A stretch of DNA of 64,000 nt from contig NW_006499848.1 of NCBI RefSeq assembly GCF_000471905.2, forward strand, positions 619,788 to 683,787, written 5' to 3'. The DNA comes from Amborella trichopoda. Lineage: Eukaryota; Streptophyta; Magnoliopsida; Amborellales; Amborellaceae. This document shows, piece after piece, positions 24,053 through 37,000 of the stretch; the first letter of the stretch is position 1, and the number at the start of each line of letters is the position of its first letter. The notes beneath the pieces were generated by a model, which was given only the letters and a program-made list of their open reading frames with translations, ran no database searches and had not been told where the DNA came from. The position numbers and the translations under genes were made by a program.

Positions 24053-25010
24053 ATGGCCTCAAAAGCTCAAATTCATCTTTTCAAATCCCATTCCTACCTC
24101 ATCTCCAACAGAGATTTGAGGCCCTCCACCATTGCATGCCTCTCTCTTGGAAGCTTAGAGGAACCCCAATCTGCTCTTAAAAGCAGTTGTAGTCTTGACC
24201 ACCATTATCATAGTATGAGAGTGGGCATTTTTTGGATGCATATCTTCAAGGAATCCATGTGAGTATATTTGCTGTGGGTTTCAATCATGTGTTAGCGGAA
24301 TTCAATGCCAAGAATATGGAGTTATCTATCAGGGCTCTTCCTCTAGCTGGTTTTGTGGGTTTTAAGGCAATGATCCTGAGAGTAATATCCCAGTTGATAA
24401 TGAGAATTTGTTAAAGGATAGACCAATTATCAACAAGGTACTAGTTATATGAAAATTTGTTGAAGGATTATGCTCTTGGGATATAATTCTTAGTGTCTCT
24501 GTTTTTTAAGGTGTTGATATGATAAAGAAAATCCCTGGTAGGAGCGTCGCGATAAAGGTAGAGAGAGAAAATGAGATTTTGAAAATTGGGGGCACTCTAG
24601 ATTTTAATTCGGATGGAACTAGAAGGATTGGGATTCTCAATTGTCTGCTAATTTTAGAGTTCCGAAGCTGAAACCCAAAAATCCCACAGAGACTACGGTC
24701 TATGCTAGCAGGGAGTTTTTGGGTCTTTCTATGAATGTGTTGGATAGTTTGAAACATACATTTTTCAATTTTTCACAATGAGCCAGCAAGGTTTCAGGGC
24801 ATGTAGCCATTATTGCTGTAGGAGCAAAGGTTGCAAGATCAAGCATTGATGGCCTCTATCAATTTGCAGTCATTCTTAATCTCAATCTTGCGGTGCTTCC
24901 TTTACCTGCTCTTGATGGTGGGTCATTAGCTCTTTTACTTGTAGAAGCGGCAAGAGGGGGTAGAAAGATCCCCCCAAGAAGTTGAGCAGCGGATGTTCTA
25001 TTGATTTTTG
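24053..25010 (+). pseudogene. Pseudogene of a plastid S2P-type membrane metalloprotease (ARASP-like)
   Basis: Pieces in at least two frames match the plant ARASP/RseP-like site-2 protease family (Arabidopsis At2g32480, At1g05140, from memory). A Ser/Leu-rich, transit-peptide-like start lies at 24053. A block around GHFLDAYLQGIHV and FAVGF (about 24220-24290) is the active-site helix, and a block around FNAKNMELSIRALPL follows. After a gap comes a block with KVEREN (about 24520-24620), then FFNFSQ, VAIIAVGAKVARS, GLYQF and ALDGGSLALL (about 24750-24945). Breaks: frameshift between the start and the active-site block; the HExxH equivalent reads YESGH, so the first His is lost; most of the PDZ region is missing; a stop follows FFNFSQ; and a shift occurs near 24980. 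The family cleaves membrane proteins in plastids; this copy cannot. No introns are seen, so it is either a capture of an intronless gene or a retrocopy. It lies wholly inside the TIR element 23593-25679. Confidence 0.8.
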
Positions 25011-25390
25011 AGAGAGAGAGAGAGGAGAGAGAGATAAACATAGAGAGTTGGAGATTTTGAGAGACCATAATAAAGGCTTGAGAGATCTGTGGGTTTTTTG
25101 GAAAGAGAGAGAGAGGCTGTTGAGATTTGGGGCTTTTGAGAGAGACTACAAGGCTTGAGAGCTCAGTGGGTTTTTTTTAAAGAGAGAGGAAGAGGAGAGA
25201 AACGTTTTGTTCAGTCTTGAGAGAGAGGGAAGAAGTGGACATTTCTCTCCGTTGAGATAGAGAGATGTTATTCCCCATCTTAAGAGAGACAAAGAGCCGT
25301 TATGGAGAGAGGACATTAAGATGAAAGAAAAACAAGAGAAGTTATATAAAGAGAGAGAGGACATTAAGAAGAAAGAGAAACATGCGTCAC
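25010..25390 (+). repeat. GA-rich imperfect repeats
   Basis: (GA)n tracts with two imperfect copies of a block around 'aaggcttgagag' and 'tgtgggttttttgg' (about 25074 and 25150). Part of the TIR element. Confidence 0.7.
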
Positions 25391-25687
25391 TTTATGATTT
25401 GTTTGAGTCAATAGTACGTGGTGAAATAGGGTTATTTGGGTTTTGGGAATTGGAAGATACAAAAGCATGGAATTTTATACCGTAATAAAAGTTTTGAAAT
25501 TTTAGATCTCTTAATAAATGGTTTTAAAAATTGGAAGTACAAAAAAATTAATTATAATAATATATTTATATAATAATAATAAATAAATAAATAAACAAGA
25601 GAAAACATCAGCCCACCCTATTGTGTCCTGGCTTGGGCCTGGTCCTCAAGCCCAAGGCCAGGCTAACTGGCCATCCCTACTTAAGTT

Positions 25688-26880
25688 TATCAAATAAAAG
25701 ATAGTTGCTCTCGAGTTTCCTCTACTCACATCACCATGTCCAATGTCAGACAGATGGGGTGTGTCATTCCTCACCTTAAAGTCCACCTTGCGTCGTATGT
25801 TTGCTCAAAGTTTGTAAAAATAAAATAAAATAATAATAATAATAATAAACCCTTGAGACTTCGAGCAAAGAATTGACACACCACAGGCATCACATCCCCA
25901 TGCAGAAATTTCAATACATTCTCACTTAATGAGGTGACTATAGCAGCCTTATGGATGGTACTATATATATATATATATATTTGGTTGGTGAGGAGAAAGT
26001 TTCTACTTGGGGAGGAGAGGGATGGGAGAACAATAAAATAGCAGTAATGCTTAAATAACAGCAAGGCCTATTGGAACGTATCTTGTTAAAATCTATTACT
26101 CTCAAATTTGATCGAGATCTTCTCTACCATATTAATTCCCATACACAAACTGATAACTTCTCAAGTTCCCTAAGGCGTGCCGAGATAATAATTAGATTGA
26201 GCCTCTTAAAGGGGTACCTCGATGGGCCTCTTTCCACAGGTATAAATACCCTACTGAAGTGGTGGTTCGATCATTTAGACCGTTGATCGATCTGATCCAA
26301 AGTAAAATTTTGTTTTGATAAAAAACAAGTCATAATCCATGTTCGATCAGTTTTGGCAGATCCAACCTACCGCTTTTAATCAGTTCGACTTGCCAAACAA
26401 AATCAGACATTTTTTTTTATAATAAAATGCATATTTTTAAAATATTATCCATACTTTGTTTTATATTTTAAAATCTGAACAAACTGATTTAACCAATGGT
26501 CAGTCAGGTTTTGGCTAAATCAATCATTTCGCCAGTTATTTCACCAGTTCGGTGGCTAGTTTGATTTCGGTGGCCAGTTTGAACTTGATTACACCGGTTC
26601 AATCTCATTAAGATCTCATAAAGCAATGCCAATTTCTTTTACTGCGTCCACCAATGCATCTATTCAAATGTGTCCACTTTCCAAAATTAATCTTAAAAAT
26701 GGATTTTAAATCCAAAATTTCATAGATCGATAATTTTTACTAACATGATAATGAATCTAAAAGAGCTGAAATTCGCACATTTTTGGACTACTCAGATTCT
26801 TCGCAGATCATCACATATGCATCATTTTTCAAGCTACAGATTCATGAAATGTATTCAGTGTTTCAGAATCGATTTCAAAT
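25688..26880. other. Intergenic DNA with element-like segments
   Basis: Contains a (TA)n run at about 25963-25980 and a stretch at 26240-26600 with 'cagttcg', 'ggttcgatc' and 'caccggttcaatc' words, like DNA near the TIR element at 55792-57798. No gene. Confidence 0.45.
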
Positions 26881-26976
26881 TCTAAATCCATGGAACCAGG
26901 TGAACTAAAATCGATTCTAAATCTATGGAACCAGGCGAACTGAAATCGATTCTAAATCCATGGAACCAGGTGAACT
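26881..26976 (+). repeat. 35-bp minisatellite, three units
   Basis: Units start at 26881, 26916 and 26951 and share 'tctaaatc', 'atggaaccagg' and 'gaact', with 1-3 differences. Confidence 0.9.
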
Positions 26977-28053
26977 CATGCATCTTTCGCTATGAATAAT
27001 TTTTCTCTTTACCATCTTTGGTCAGCTAAAGCTTCTTCCAAAGTGTTTCTAAGACCACGAGGATCATATCCTTGTTTCGATTTCAAGTTAGACGCCAAAT
27101 ATAATATGAGCATAATGTCGATTGTTCCTTCTCATTTTAAATCGAGTTTCCAGTTGCCTGTGACTTAAATTTTAGATGGCATCAATCTCAACAGTTCTCC
27201 AAAAACCGGTAACTGCTTCAAACCAGTACAAAATGGAACCACCCGGGGTACAAGTTCAGAGAGCTTTCACTATGAGTAAACAGAAAATAAGAAATCTCAG
27301 ACTCACTCCCTCTCTCTCTCTCTCAAAAACACACACACACACACACAACCCCTTCAAAGCTCTAGCTCTCTCTCACACACACACACACCCACCCCTTCAA
27401 GGCTCCCTCTCTCTCTCTCTCTCAATCACACACACACACCCCTTCCTGCCAAATGAGAGAATGTTCCAAGTCGTGACACTTCTGTGTAATCGCCCTAACG
27501 TCAGCTATATGGCTTTAAGACAATAAGCCCACATTATTTTCGATGTGTTTCCCTGACATTGGAGATAGATAGACATGCCATACCGATTACAAATTGAATA
27601 TAAACTGAGGCAATCCAAGCATCGGTCAAGAGATACACACCAATAAAATGAAAAGAGCGTTTTCCTCTCAATCAATCAAGGAAATTCTAGTCTCAAACAT
27701 CTAGTTTGGGAACCTAAAAATTCTCCCTCTTTATGATTGTGGGAGACCACCAACTTCAAACTTCCACTGCTTCTCATGTCTAAAGACAATACACAACTGT
27801 AGAGAGAGGGATAGAGAGCAGAGAGTAGAGAGAGAGAGTTCATGTAGCATACATATATATACAGCCATTGTGAATGCAACCACAAGACCTCAGGCCTCAG
27901 AGCAAGCAAGCAACTAATACACTCATCCTGTACAGTGCTTTCCTTTGGGGACTGAGAATCCAAAACCACAATTGAAGCTCAACGAGCTCACCACAACCCA
28001 AAGAGCAAAAGCTCATCTCTCACTAAAGACACATGGCAGCCAAAAAAATTCTT
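26977..28053. other. Intergenic DNA and presumed 3' UTR of the PP2A gene
   Basis: 27300-27440 is a compound (CT)n/(CA)n microsatellite in three blocks. 27660-28053 lies directly downstream of the PP2A B' stop on - and probably includes its 3' UTR; it has a GA run near 27800-27840. No other gene seen. Confidence 0.55.
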
Positions 28054-31000
28054 CTAACCCCCGATGTTTGCTCTTTGGCCTCCTGCAACTTTAGAGAGAG
28101 GGACAGTTTGAGGAATGAGCACAGCTTCATTACTCACTGCCCTCGAGGCCGCGACATCTTCTAACCGCTTCCAAGTGGCCTCACGCTTCTCTTGTATTAC
28201 CTCGTCTTTGGCTTCGTCTTCTCGAAACTTGGCCAAGCAAGCCTCAAAGAGCTCATGGTCAAGGTCTGAGAAGATCTTACGGACATTTAGTGTTAGGCTT
28301 TGAACTGCCTGGTTCCAATGGTTCTTTGTATTCCTCTCCAGTGCAGGGAAGACTATGGGCAAAATCACCTTTCGATTCTGTTTGATCAAATTTAGAATAT
28401 GGTCGTTGTTCCATAAGAACAATGCCCGCTCAGCCACCTGCAGAACAAACAACAAAGGGCAGGAACCAATCAGCACATAGCCAAATATTTGTAGGCAATG
28501 TCGAAGTAGCAGTTAAGGCCTGTTTCATGGAAAAAATCTATGAATCAAGAAAATTTAACCGAGGTGAAGAGAAGCATGGCCCAGAAGTAAGCCAAACTTG
28601 AATGCAGACAAGGCTGGCGAGAATTGGAAAACTCAGTGGTGCTGAGATAATTATAAAACAACTCCGGAAAAAAAAAAACACTACACAAAAATGACTGACG
28701 GTTCACCATTCCTTTAATAAGTAATGCTTTCTTAAAGGGGGTTATTTAGGTAATTTGTTGAAATAATGGGTATTTATGTTGAGGCACTTGGTCATGTTAA
28801 AATAATGTAGTTTCCATATCTCCCAACATGGCAGGCAAGCTGAAACAAGCTAACAAATTCCTTGTCCCTCAACATCTAATTTTCATTGTACACTTGATAA
28901 GCTGCGTCACAATTTCATGAATTCAAGAAAAAAGAAAGAATTGAACGGTCAATAACAAGTTAGGAAGTAGTGAAAGAGTGTGTGAGGGAGTACATTAAGC
29001 ACACTTTCATGAGCGGTGATTTTTGTGTATAAGAAAAAGGTGGGAACCATAAGGGTCGGGAAGCTGCTTCCCGACCAGAGGTTTAGAGAGAAATGAAAGT
29101 GCCTGAAGGAGTTGTCATGCCCAACTTCAATGGAAAGTTAAAGGGAAGTCAAGGATGTAAACCTGGAAGCAAGGAAGAATTCGACAGGGTCAATTGGGGT
29201 AGTGAATTCTATAGGGTCGATGTGGCTTGCTACATTAATCGTTAGCAATAAAAGCCACGTGTTAAATATAAAAGTTATGCCTTAATATTTTTTCCCTCCC
29301 ATTTTGTCTTGTTGGCTGTTTCTCTTTTCCCAAAAGGAAAAGTTGGGTAAAAAAGATTTCCATAACAGGTATACTGCACCCAGAATATGGGTGGTCATCA
29401 TTTGTAACTTGTACACCTTTTCCATTAATACAAAGTTAAAAGATTCAAAGCCAAAAAAAAAAAACAAGATTTCCATAAAACTTTGGTTGCATACTCATTA
29501 CTCAACAAAAAAAAGAGGGGTCAAATGTTGCATCAAAATGTCACAATGTCAGAATGAAAAGGCAAGTGTAATGAAGTGTTTCAGTTGTGGTGATTATAAC
29601 AAATACTACAAAAAAAATAATTAGTATAATATTATACATGCACTAGTAAAATATATCATAACAAAAATGGGCCTACCCCTTGCCTTTTTCAACCCTTCCA
29701 TTTGAACTAACTTGCACCTCCTAACAAGTTTTGTACTGGGTCGACGCCACATATGACCAGCCCACCTAAGTCTACTCTCTCTCATCTTATCGCAAATTGG
29801 TGCCACACCTAATTTTCCCGAATGGTTCAGCTAATCATATTTTTGAAATGTGAAGTTTTCCAGAGTATACTCGTAAGCTGTAAAAATCAGATTTTACAGC
29901 ATATAGGTTAAAAGGGCATCCTAGAATCCTCCTAAATATGGCACACAAGTCCAAAATGCTGTGTACTATTAGTAATAACATTCAAACCAGAAACAATAAG
30001 TGACAACCAACAAGAAATTTAAAGAGTAATGCACAGGAGTAGACATAGTTTGCTCAATAAAGGTAAGGTCTCAGAAATTGGAAAATTTCCTTGAAAATGA
30101 ACCATGCTCCCACCATTTTTTCCACTTAACCAAGAAAGAAGTTCAAAAGTAATATCAAATTACAAGAGGGAGACAAATACTGGAAAAGCAAAGAAAGAGG
30201 AGGACAATTCAAAGACAAAGAAGACTCCTAGAATCAACCAAAAAGGAGGGCCCCAGAAGTCCCTCTTGGCAAGAGAGTCGGCCTTGCTGCTGGCTCCTCT
30301 GGAAACTTTAAGAGATAGAAATCTCCCCCCATCCCCCACACCTGTTTCTCATAAAGATCTCCTCCATACTGTTAGCCAATAAACAGGGACGCTCATTACA
30401 AGCCATCCATCTCCATTGAGACAATCATTTCAACAATCAAGGGACTGAACAAAAGTACAAGAAAACTGCGTGGCCGATCAAAAAGCCCTCTATCAACTAC
30501 AGAGGATAGAAAACACCCCATGTCACGCAAAGGACCTAAGAACCCAGCCAAGGCCATCCCTACTATGCTGTCCACACTGGCTTACCTTGGATTTCACATA
30601 GGTACTCTATACATATATTTTCCCTTTACAAATACAATACAAGAAGGAATATTAAGATTGTTTCATCTTATTGATTTCTACAAGATCTTAACAGTAGTAT
30701 CATTGTCGTATGTGGAAAGTTCACAAAGATTCAAGAATGAAGAATGATGGAATACATTGAAAACATCAATGAACCACGTGAACAGCATGCCCAACCTAGA
30801 CATAATAAATCGCCTTTCTTGATAGATATTGCAAAGCCCACATTGAGCAGAAGCCTTGAAAATTCTCGAGGTTGTCAATAAGGATACAAGCAACAAAATT
30901 TTCATAGAAAAAACTAGTGGGTGGTTAGCACCTTATGACATTCATTAGTCAATATTTAATGTGTACTTACAAAAGCCACAAGCATTGGAATAAGTCCAAT

Positions 31001-34000
31001 AATATTATAATGAACTTAAGAATCAGTCTGCCATGGGTTGTATGATAATACTTTAAAGGCTGAAGAGAAACTGAATTAGTCTGCCATGGGTTTTACGAGA
31101 ATAATTTAAAGGCTGACAAGAAACTTCCTTTAGAAGGGTATGGCAGATCACCAAAAACGTCACTCACCCAAATAGAACAAGTGTGCTTGCCTAAAGGATT
31201 GGGAATTTGCATATTCAACACATCAAGGAAGTAAATGAAGATTAATCAGCAAATGCTGGTGGCTAATTGGTGAGAGAAGGGATCTTTTAAGGAAGCAATT
31301 GGTGCATAAATATGGTGCATCCACTAAATGGCAAAACTTCTCCTTGGACCCAAGCGCGCCCCAAGTGCCTGGAAAGGTAACATGAATAGGAGACCTTTTG
31401 AACCACCTCAGTCTCCAAGCAGGTACTGGCAACACAACCAGCTTTCTGAATCATCTGTGGATTGAAACTGATTACTCAAAAGATAGGAATCCAAATTTAT
31501 TCTCCATTGCCTCCAACTCAAAAGCCTTGATCTTAGCAATGTATGACTGGATAGGGGTCCAAATGATATGGGGACCATGCTTTAGGCGCAACCTGAAAGA
31601 TGAAGCAGAAACGGCTGACTCGCACATCTATTCGAGCCACTTAACACAGTCTATACCCAGCACACATCCATAGATAAAATGGTGAGGAGAAGAGATATTT
31701 TTCGTGAACTCCTCATATGAAGCCATCACTAGAACATTGATCATCCCACCTTGTTAAGGAAATTGTGGCAAATAGCGGGACCACCTAGGATACAGGCCTT
31801 CACATTCACAGATAAAATTCTCCAAACGGATCATCTCATCAATGGGGGCTTCTCTATAACCAACAGATGTGATATTTGTTGGTACACCACTTACTGATCT
31901 AATGTGAGTTTGCTTTGCATTCCTACAGCTTTTTGGTTTCAGTTGGTCCTTCCTTAGTCATTAAATGATTCCTTTTCCCAGCCTAATTCTATGGAGATTT
32001 ACAATTTCATCAATTATTTGGTCAATTTGGCTATAGCAAAACAAGATAATCTTCCAAGGCTAAAGCCTTAGCGCCCCAGCAATGATTGAGCAGATTAAAC
32101 TTAAGGTCATCAGTCGGGCGATGGTTAGGAAGGATTTTGACGCTTTCAACTGTTCAATTCACATTCAATGCCAATAAATGGCATTCTATTGCTTGGACTC
32201 AGAGCTCAAAGCTGCAAACAATTTGATCATCTAAATGGATCCCACCTCCAAGTCAACTCAATAAAATTGAATTTTGATGGAATTTCGATGGGAGTTCTTG
32301 CAGCAACATAAGAGTTGGGAGATTGTTTAGGAACCATGACATTTTTGACATTCTTGGGTCCGTAGGTTATGCAACTCCAATGAGGCACAGCCAGACAGGT
32401 ATAAGTGACCTCCAAAGGAGGCTTGGAAGCATATTTGGTGAAATTTGAGTCGCATGCAAAGTTGGCAGGGTCCAAGCACAATCAAAAGGAAGCCACAGAA
32501 CTAAATCAGTAAAGTACCTTCATCATCATTATCATTTTAGCCTTGTCCCAATTAATTGGAGTTGGCTACATGAATCCTGGTTCTCCATTCTACTCTATTA
32601 AAGGTCATATCTTCAGTAAAGCCATAAGTCCCAATATCTTTTCGGACTACTTCCAACCACGTCCTTTTGGGCCTACCCCTTGTCCTTTTCAGTACTTCCA
32701 CTTGAACTAACTCTCGGATAGTGAAGTACCTTCAATTAATATTTGTTTTATTTGACACATTTCTTTTTCCGGTTATATACCTTACAAAGAACTTATAACT
32801 TGTACATCTTTTTGTGAAAATATAGTAATATNNNNNNNNNNNNNNNNNNNNNNNNNNNNNNNNNNNNNNNNNNNNNNNNNNNNNNNNNNNNNNNNNNNNN
32901 NNNNNNNNNNNNNNNNNNNNNNNNNNNNNNNNNNNNNNNNNNNNNNNNNNNNNNNNNNNNNNNNNNNNNNNNNNNNNNNNNNNNNNNNNNNNNNNNNNNN
33001 NNNNNNNNNNNNNNNNNNNNNNNNNNNNNNNNNNNNNNNNNNNNNNNNNNNNNNNNNNNNNNNNNNNNNNNNNNNNNNNNNNNNNNNNNNNNNNNNNNNN
33101 NNNNNNNNNNNNNNNNNNNNNNNNNNNNNNNNNNNNNNNNNNNNCAAGTTAAACAGTTGACTCGGAAAAGCCAGCAAGTTTTTTATACTTTGTGCAAACA
33201 ATTTACAAAAGTATGAAAGTGTTTGTATGGGATTTGAACTCAGTTAGTTAGTGTGCCACACCACAATTCTACTACATTGGAAAACATGAATTTTATGTCA
33301 AAAATAACATAACAATCTAATGTAAGGAAAAACTGGGATACACTTTCATTTAAAACTTGCCCATTGAATGAGCCAGATTGAGTCAGACAAACTTTTCTGC
33401 TTCAAAGTGAGTTTTTTATGCACTGACACCAAGTAATAAAGACGTAAAATACTAACGGGTTGAGTTAATCAATTTATACAAGTAAATTAAAACTGCAGAT
33501 CAAACCATAGTTACAAGGATTTTTTAACCTAGGTGTTGATCCCACTCCAAAGTCTCGCTCCAATGCTCTCGGATAGGGATCTGCATGGGATCTCAACCCC
33601 CACGTCATAGGGATCGCTCCTAGCCACTGGAACGGGTAACAAGAAGGCCAAGAAAATGATTCATTTGGATCTTACTTGCTCTCTCTCCCCCCAACCCACC
33701 CCCTCTTCTCTCTCTCTCTCATGTTTTTGGATGTTGTAGAGAGTGAAATTGTGAAAAAAGTAAATATTTATCAATAAAAGATCAGCTCCATCGTTATTGG
33801 TTCTGATGTGCCTCATCATAATTTCTTTTTATTGCATTTTTTGCAATGTTATTAAATAAACTACCTCTGCAAGGAATATAAAAATATTATATATTAATCA
33901 CATAAAATTTACTTACTAAATAACTTCTTTTTTAATGTGCATTTTTTGCACCCATTTTTTATTGTATTTTGAGGGATTATTGCATTTTTATTTTTCATAA

Positions 34001-37000
34001 AATTTCAAATTTCAAATATCTATTTATTAAAAATTCATACAAAATGGGCTCCTAGCCTCGGGACGTCTAGGATCTCATGATTTTTCCCTCCCACCCCGCG
34101 TCGGCTCCCGCTCAAAGTGATTGTGGATCAAACAAAATGCCAATATTTCCAAAAAAAGGAAAAAAAAAAGAAGAAATCATCAAACTCTAAGATGCATGTA
34201 AGCATTATTGAGATTAGGCTATAGCTTGAGGGAGCAACAATCTCAAGCACCTATCCTTTAGGTAAACATGTTTTCCTTCTTTTGTGGCTATTGAATTTTC
34301 ATAAGTAGTTAAATACCCAAAAAAAAAAAGAGACTCATAAACAAAGTCCATTTTTTAATTGATACTCAATACTCACAAACACCAAGTTATGTTTAATTCC
34401 AAAGAAAACAAGACCAAGGTTTCCAAAAACGGTCTGCACACCTCTGATCACTTGCCAAGACCTGGGCGCCCCATTCTGGGCAGCTGTACCAAGGAAGGCA
34501 CTTAGGGAAGTGAGCCTTTTTTCGATTTTTAAAGAAGCCCAAAAGGGAAAAGGCTTTAATTTTGATCCCCAAAAAGCTTTAAATAGATTATGGGGATTAT
34601 TTTCAACCCCTAAAGTTAAAAGAACACTTCCATAAGCCTTCAATCTCTTAGCTATACCTATTTCTGAGAATCAAAAGTAGTTTTTGTGATTTGAAGAAGC
34701 TTCCCAAACTTTTCTCTTATTATGGAATATGGAGAGTTGGAGACTATTACTAATACATAGCCTATTAGACTTTTAAAAAAAAATTAATTTTAATGTTACA
34801 AAATTTTTAAATGCAATAAATTACAAAATTGACACAAATATATGCATATATGTGCGTTTGGACAGCACATATATGTATATATCTAAAGAATTTGTACTAC
34901 AGGGCGCCTGAGGTTCTGAGCGCCCGCCTGCATGCTGGGCGCTGGGCACTAGGCCAGCCACCTAGCATTTTTTTAAACCTTGAACAAGACTATTTCAACC
35001 AGTGTGGGCACACCAATCACTGTCATGAACCTAACATACTCAAAATTGAGTCTTACAGGAAAAATTCTATAGTTCATATTCTGTGCTTGATAGCACAAAT
35101 GAAAGCATAAATGCATAATTACTATTGGAGTTAGATGTTAAACAAACATACACTTAACCCCATAAAACAGTTTCAGGATATCATTGAGAAGGACCATCAT
35201 GATAACATTAATGGAAATGCCACACAGCTAATACAAATTTTCTAGAACTAGCAGATATCTCATGTATATTACACCACATACACTACAACACAAACCCCCT
35301 TCCCCTCCGCAGCAGCTCCCCCAACCTCCTCCCCCCACCCACCCCCAACTACCACCACCACCCTCCTCTTTCCCCAGGTAAAACGATGAAGATCAATTTT
35401 TTATTGTCGTGGGGAAGGAAATCAAGCACCAAATGAATCCAGGGGTGTGATCTGCAAAGACAATATGGACATCTTAACATGCTTCAGGTCCATTGGAAAT
35501 ATCTGAGTCTGCATGAGTAAGGCATTAGTAGGGTCAGAATTTTGATGGGTGCTTTTGAGGATCCTACAATGATTTAGAGAAAATATCCTTCTTCTTTTTT
35601 GACATGTTTACTTTTGTGTTCAGAATTGTTGTGTACAAAAATTTCTCAGAGATGACGCGATGTACACGTTTAAGATGGCAAGAAACCATATGCTTTTTGT
35701 ACAAACCAAATGGTCAAGAAAATGCAGAATGGCGCACATGTTATTAAGGTAAGCCTGGTAGAAGTTTAAGGTTTGTAGGAATGGCAGATCACAGTGATTT
35801 CAGGCTAGGTACTTCCTCCTTAGCCAGAGTGTCTGCAGTAAAATATAAATCCTTCCAGATGTGAGTGAAGGACACTTGAAGGGGACACCAAATGATAGAG
35901 ATATATGAACGCTGGGTCAAGTCTCCAAGGGATGGGAATGGCTTTGAAGCCCAAGCTATTGCTGGAGTTGCCTTCTACAAGTAGCTGTAATCCCCAGTAG
36001 CAACCAAAAAGTTTGAGGCCAGTAAGGAGGGCCTGAGGTTCAGCCATGCTGGAGTCCGCAACACCATCTGGGTTAAAGAAAGTCAATAAAATATCAACTT
36101 GATGGTCTCGAAATAACCTCCCAATGCCTGCTGGCCTTGGGTAGCCTAAGAAGTGTCCATCAAAGTTTAACTTGATAATGCTTGGAGTCATTGGTATACA
36201 GACAGGAGATCTGGTAACTGGAGCAAGAAGATCCGAATGATGGCTCCATTGTGTAAAACAATCTGTGAAGGTAACCCCAAAAAAATTCTTTGCAATGAAG
36301 TGCTCAAGAGATGATTGATCCTTTGATATGCTACATGAGGCCATGGAAAGTGAATTGATGCTTTAGAATGTTTGCCATTTCCTTCCTAACCAAGTGGAGC
36401 AAAAAATAGAAAGAATACTGTGGCGCCAAAGGACTAGAGTTAGGCCAGACTTGGGGAAAGGAACGAAAAGCCAAATGGCCCAAATCTAGAGTAGGGTGAC
36501 AATAGAGAATGGGCTGGTGACAATAGAGAATGGGCTGGCCCATTGAATGTCAAATACAAGAAGAAGAAGAACTAGTTCTGGGTAGCTACCTTATAATGAA
36601 GAAAAAGGAGGGCCACAGTTTCCACCTCTTTTTGCTGATACAGTAGTGGTTAGGCAGGGGGATACCTGTTCTTTGCAAAGTATCCAGGGTGAGCACTCTG
36701 CTCAAGCTCACCAACCATCCGAAGCTTGGACTTTTGGTGGAGCTTGGGTGGACCAAATTTTGTTGATGAAAACTGGTTGAGAGATCATCAGGATAAGGGC
36801 ATTGTAAAAGGAAGAAACAGAGAAGATACCTCAGGATTTGGGTCTTGGGAATAATTCAACCCCTGGAATTTGTAGAGGAATTCTTCTGACAATTAATGAA
36901 TTATTTTATTTCATTTTTGTACCATGGAGTAACACTTCCTAGGAAGGCAGACTAGATTGGGATTAGTCTGGCAAATTTGGGAGTAGATAGGAAGTATCAT

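Larger units (their letters stand above)
23593..25679 (+). mobile_element. hAT-like TIR element carrying a host gene fragment (Pack-type)
   Basis: Left tip 'tagggctggcaccaggcc'; the right tip, read inward on the other strand, is 'tagggatggccagttagcc'. The flanks are CCTGAGTT (23585-23592) and CTTAAGTT (25680-25687), 6 of 8 identical, as expected for an old 8-bp target duplication. Subterminal DNA is rich in GGCC/GCCC words on both sides. The body has no transposase; it carries a decayed S2P-type protease gene copy. The TAGGGNTGGC tip is like the elements at 54401-55015 and 60356-60523. Old age makes the boundaries moderately certain. Confidence 0.6.

Noticed and set aside
28115-28303. 62-codon frame antisense to the PP2A exon
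   Set aside because: A shadow of exon 2.
32782-33201. Frame across the N run
   Set aside because: Contains 313 unknown bases.
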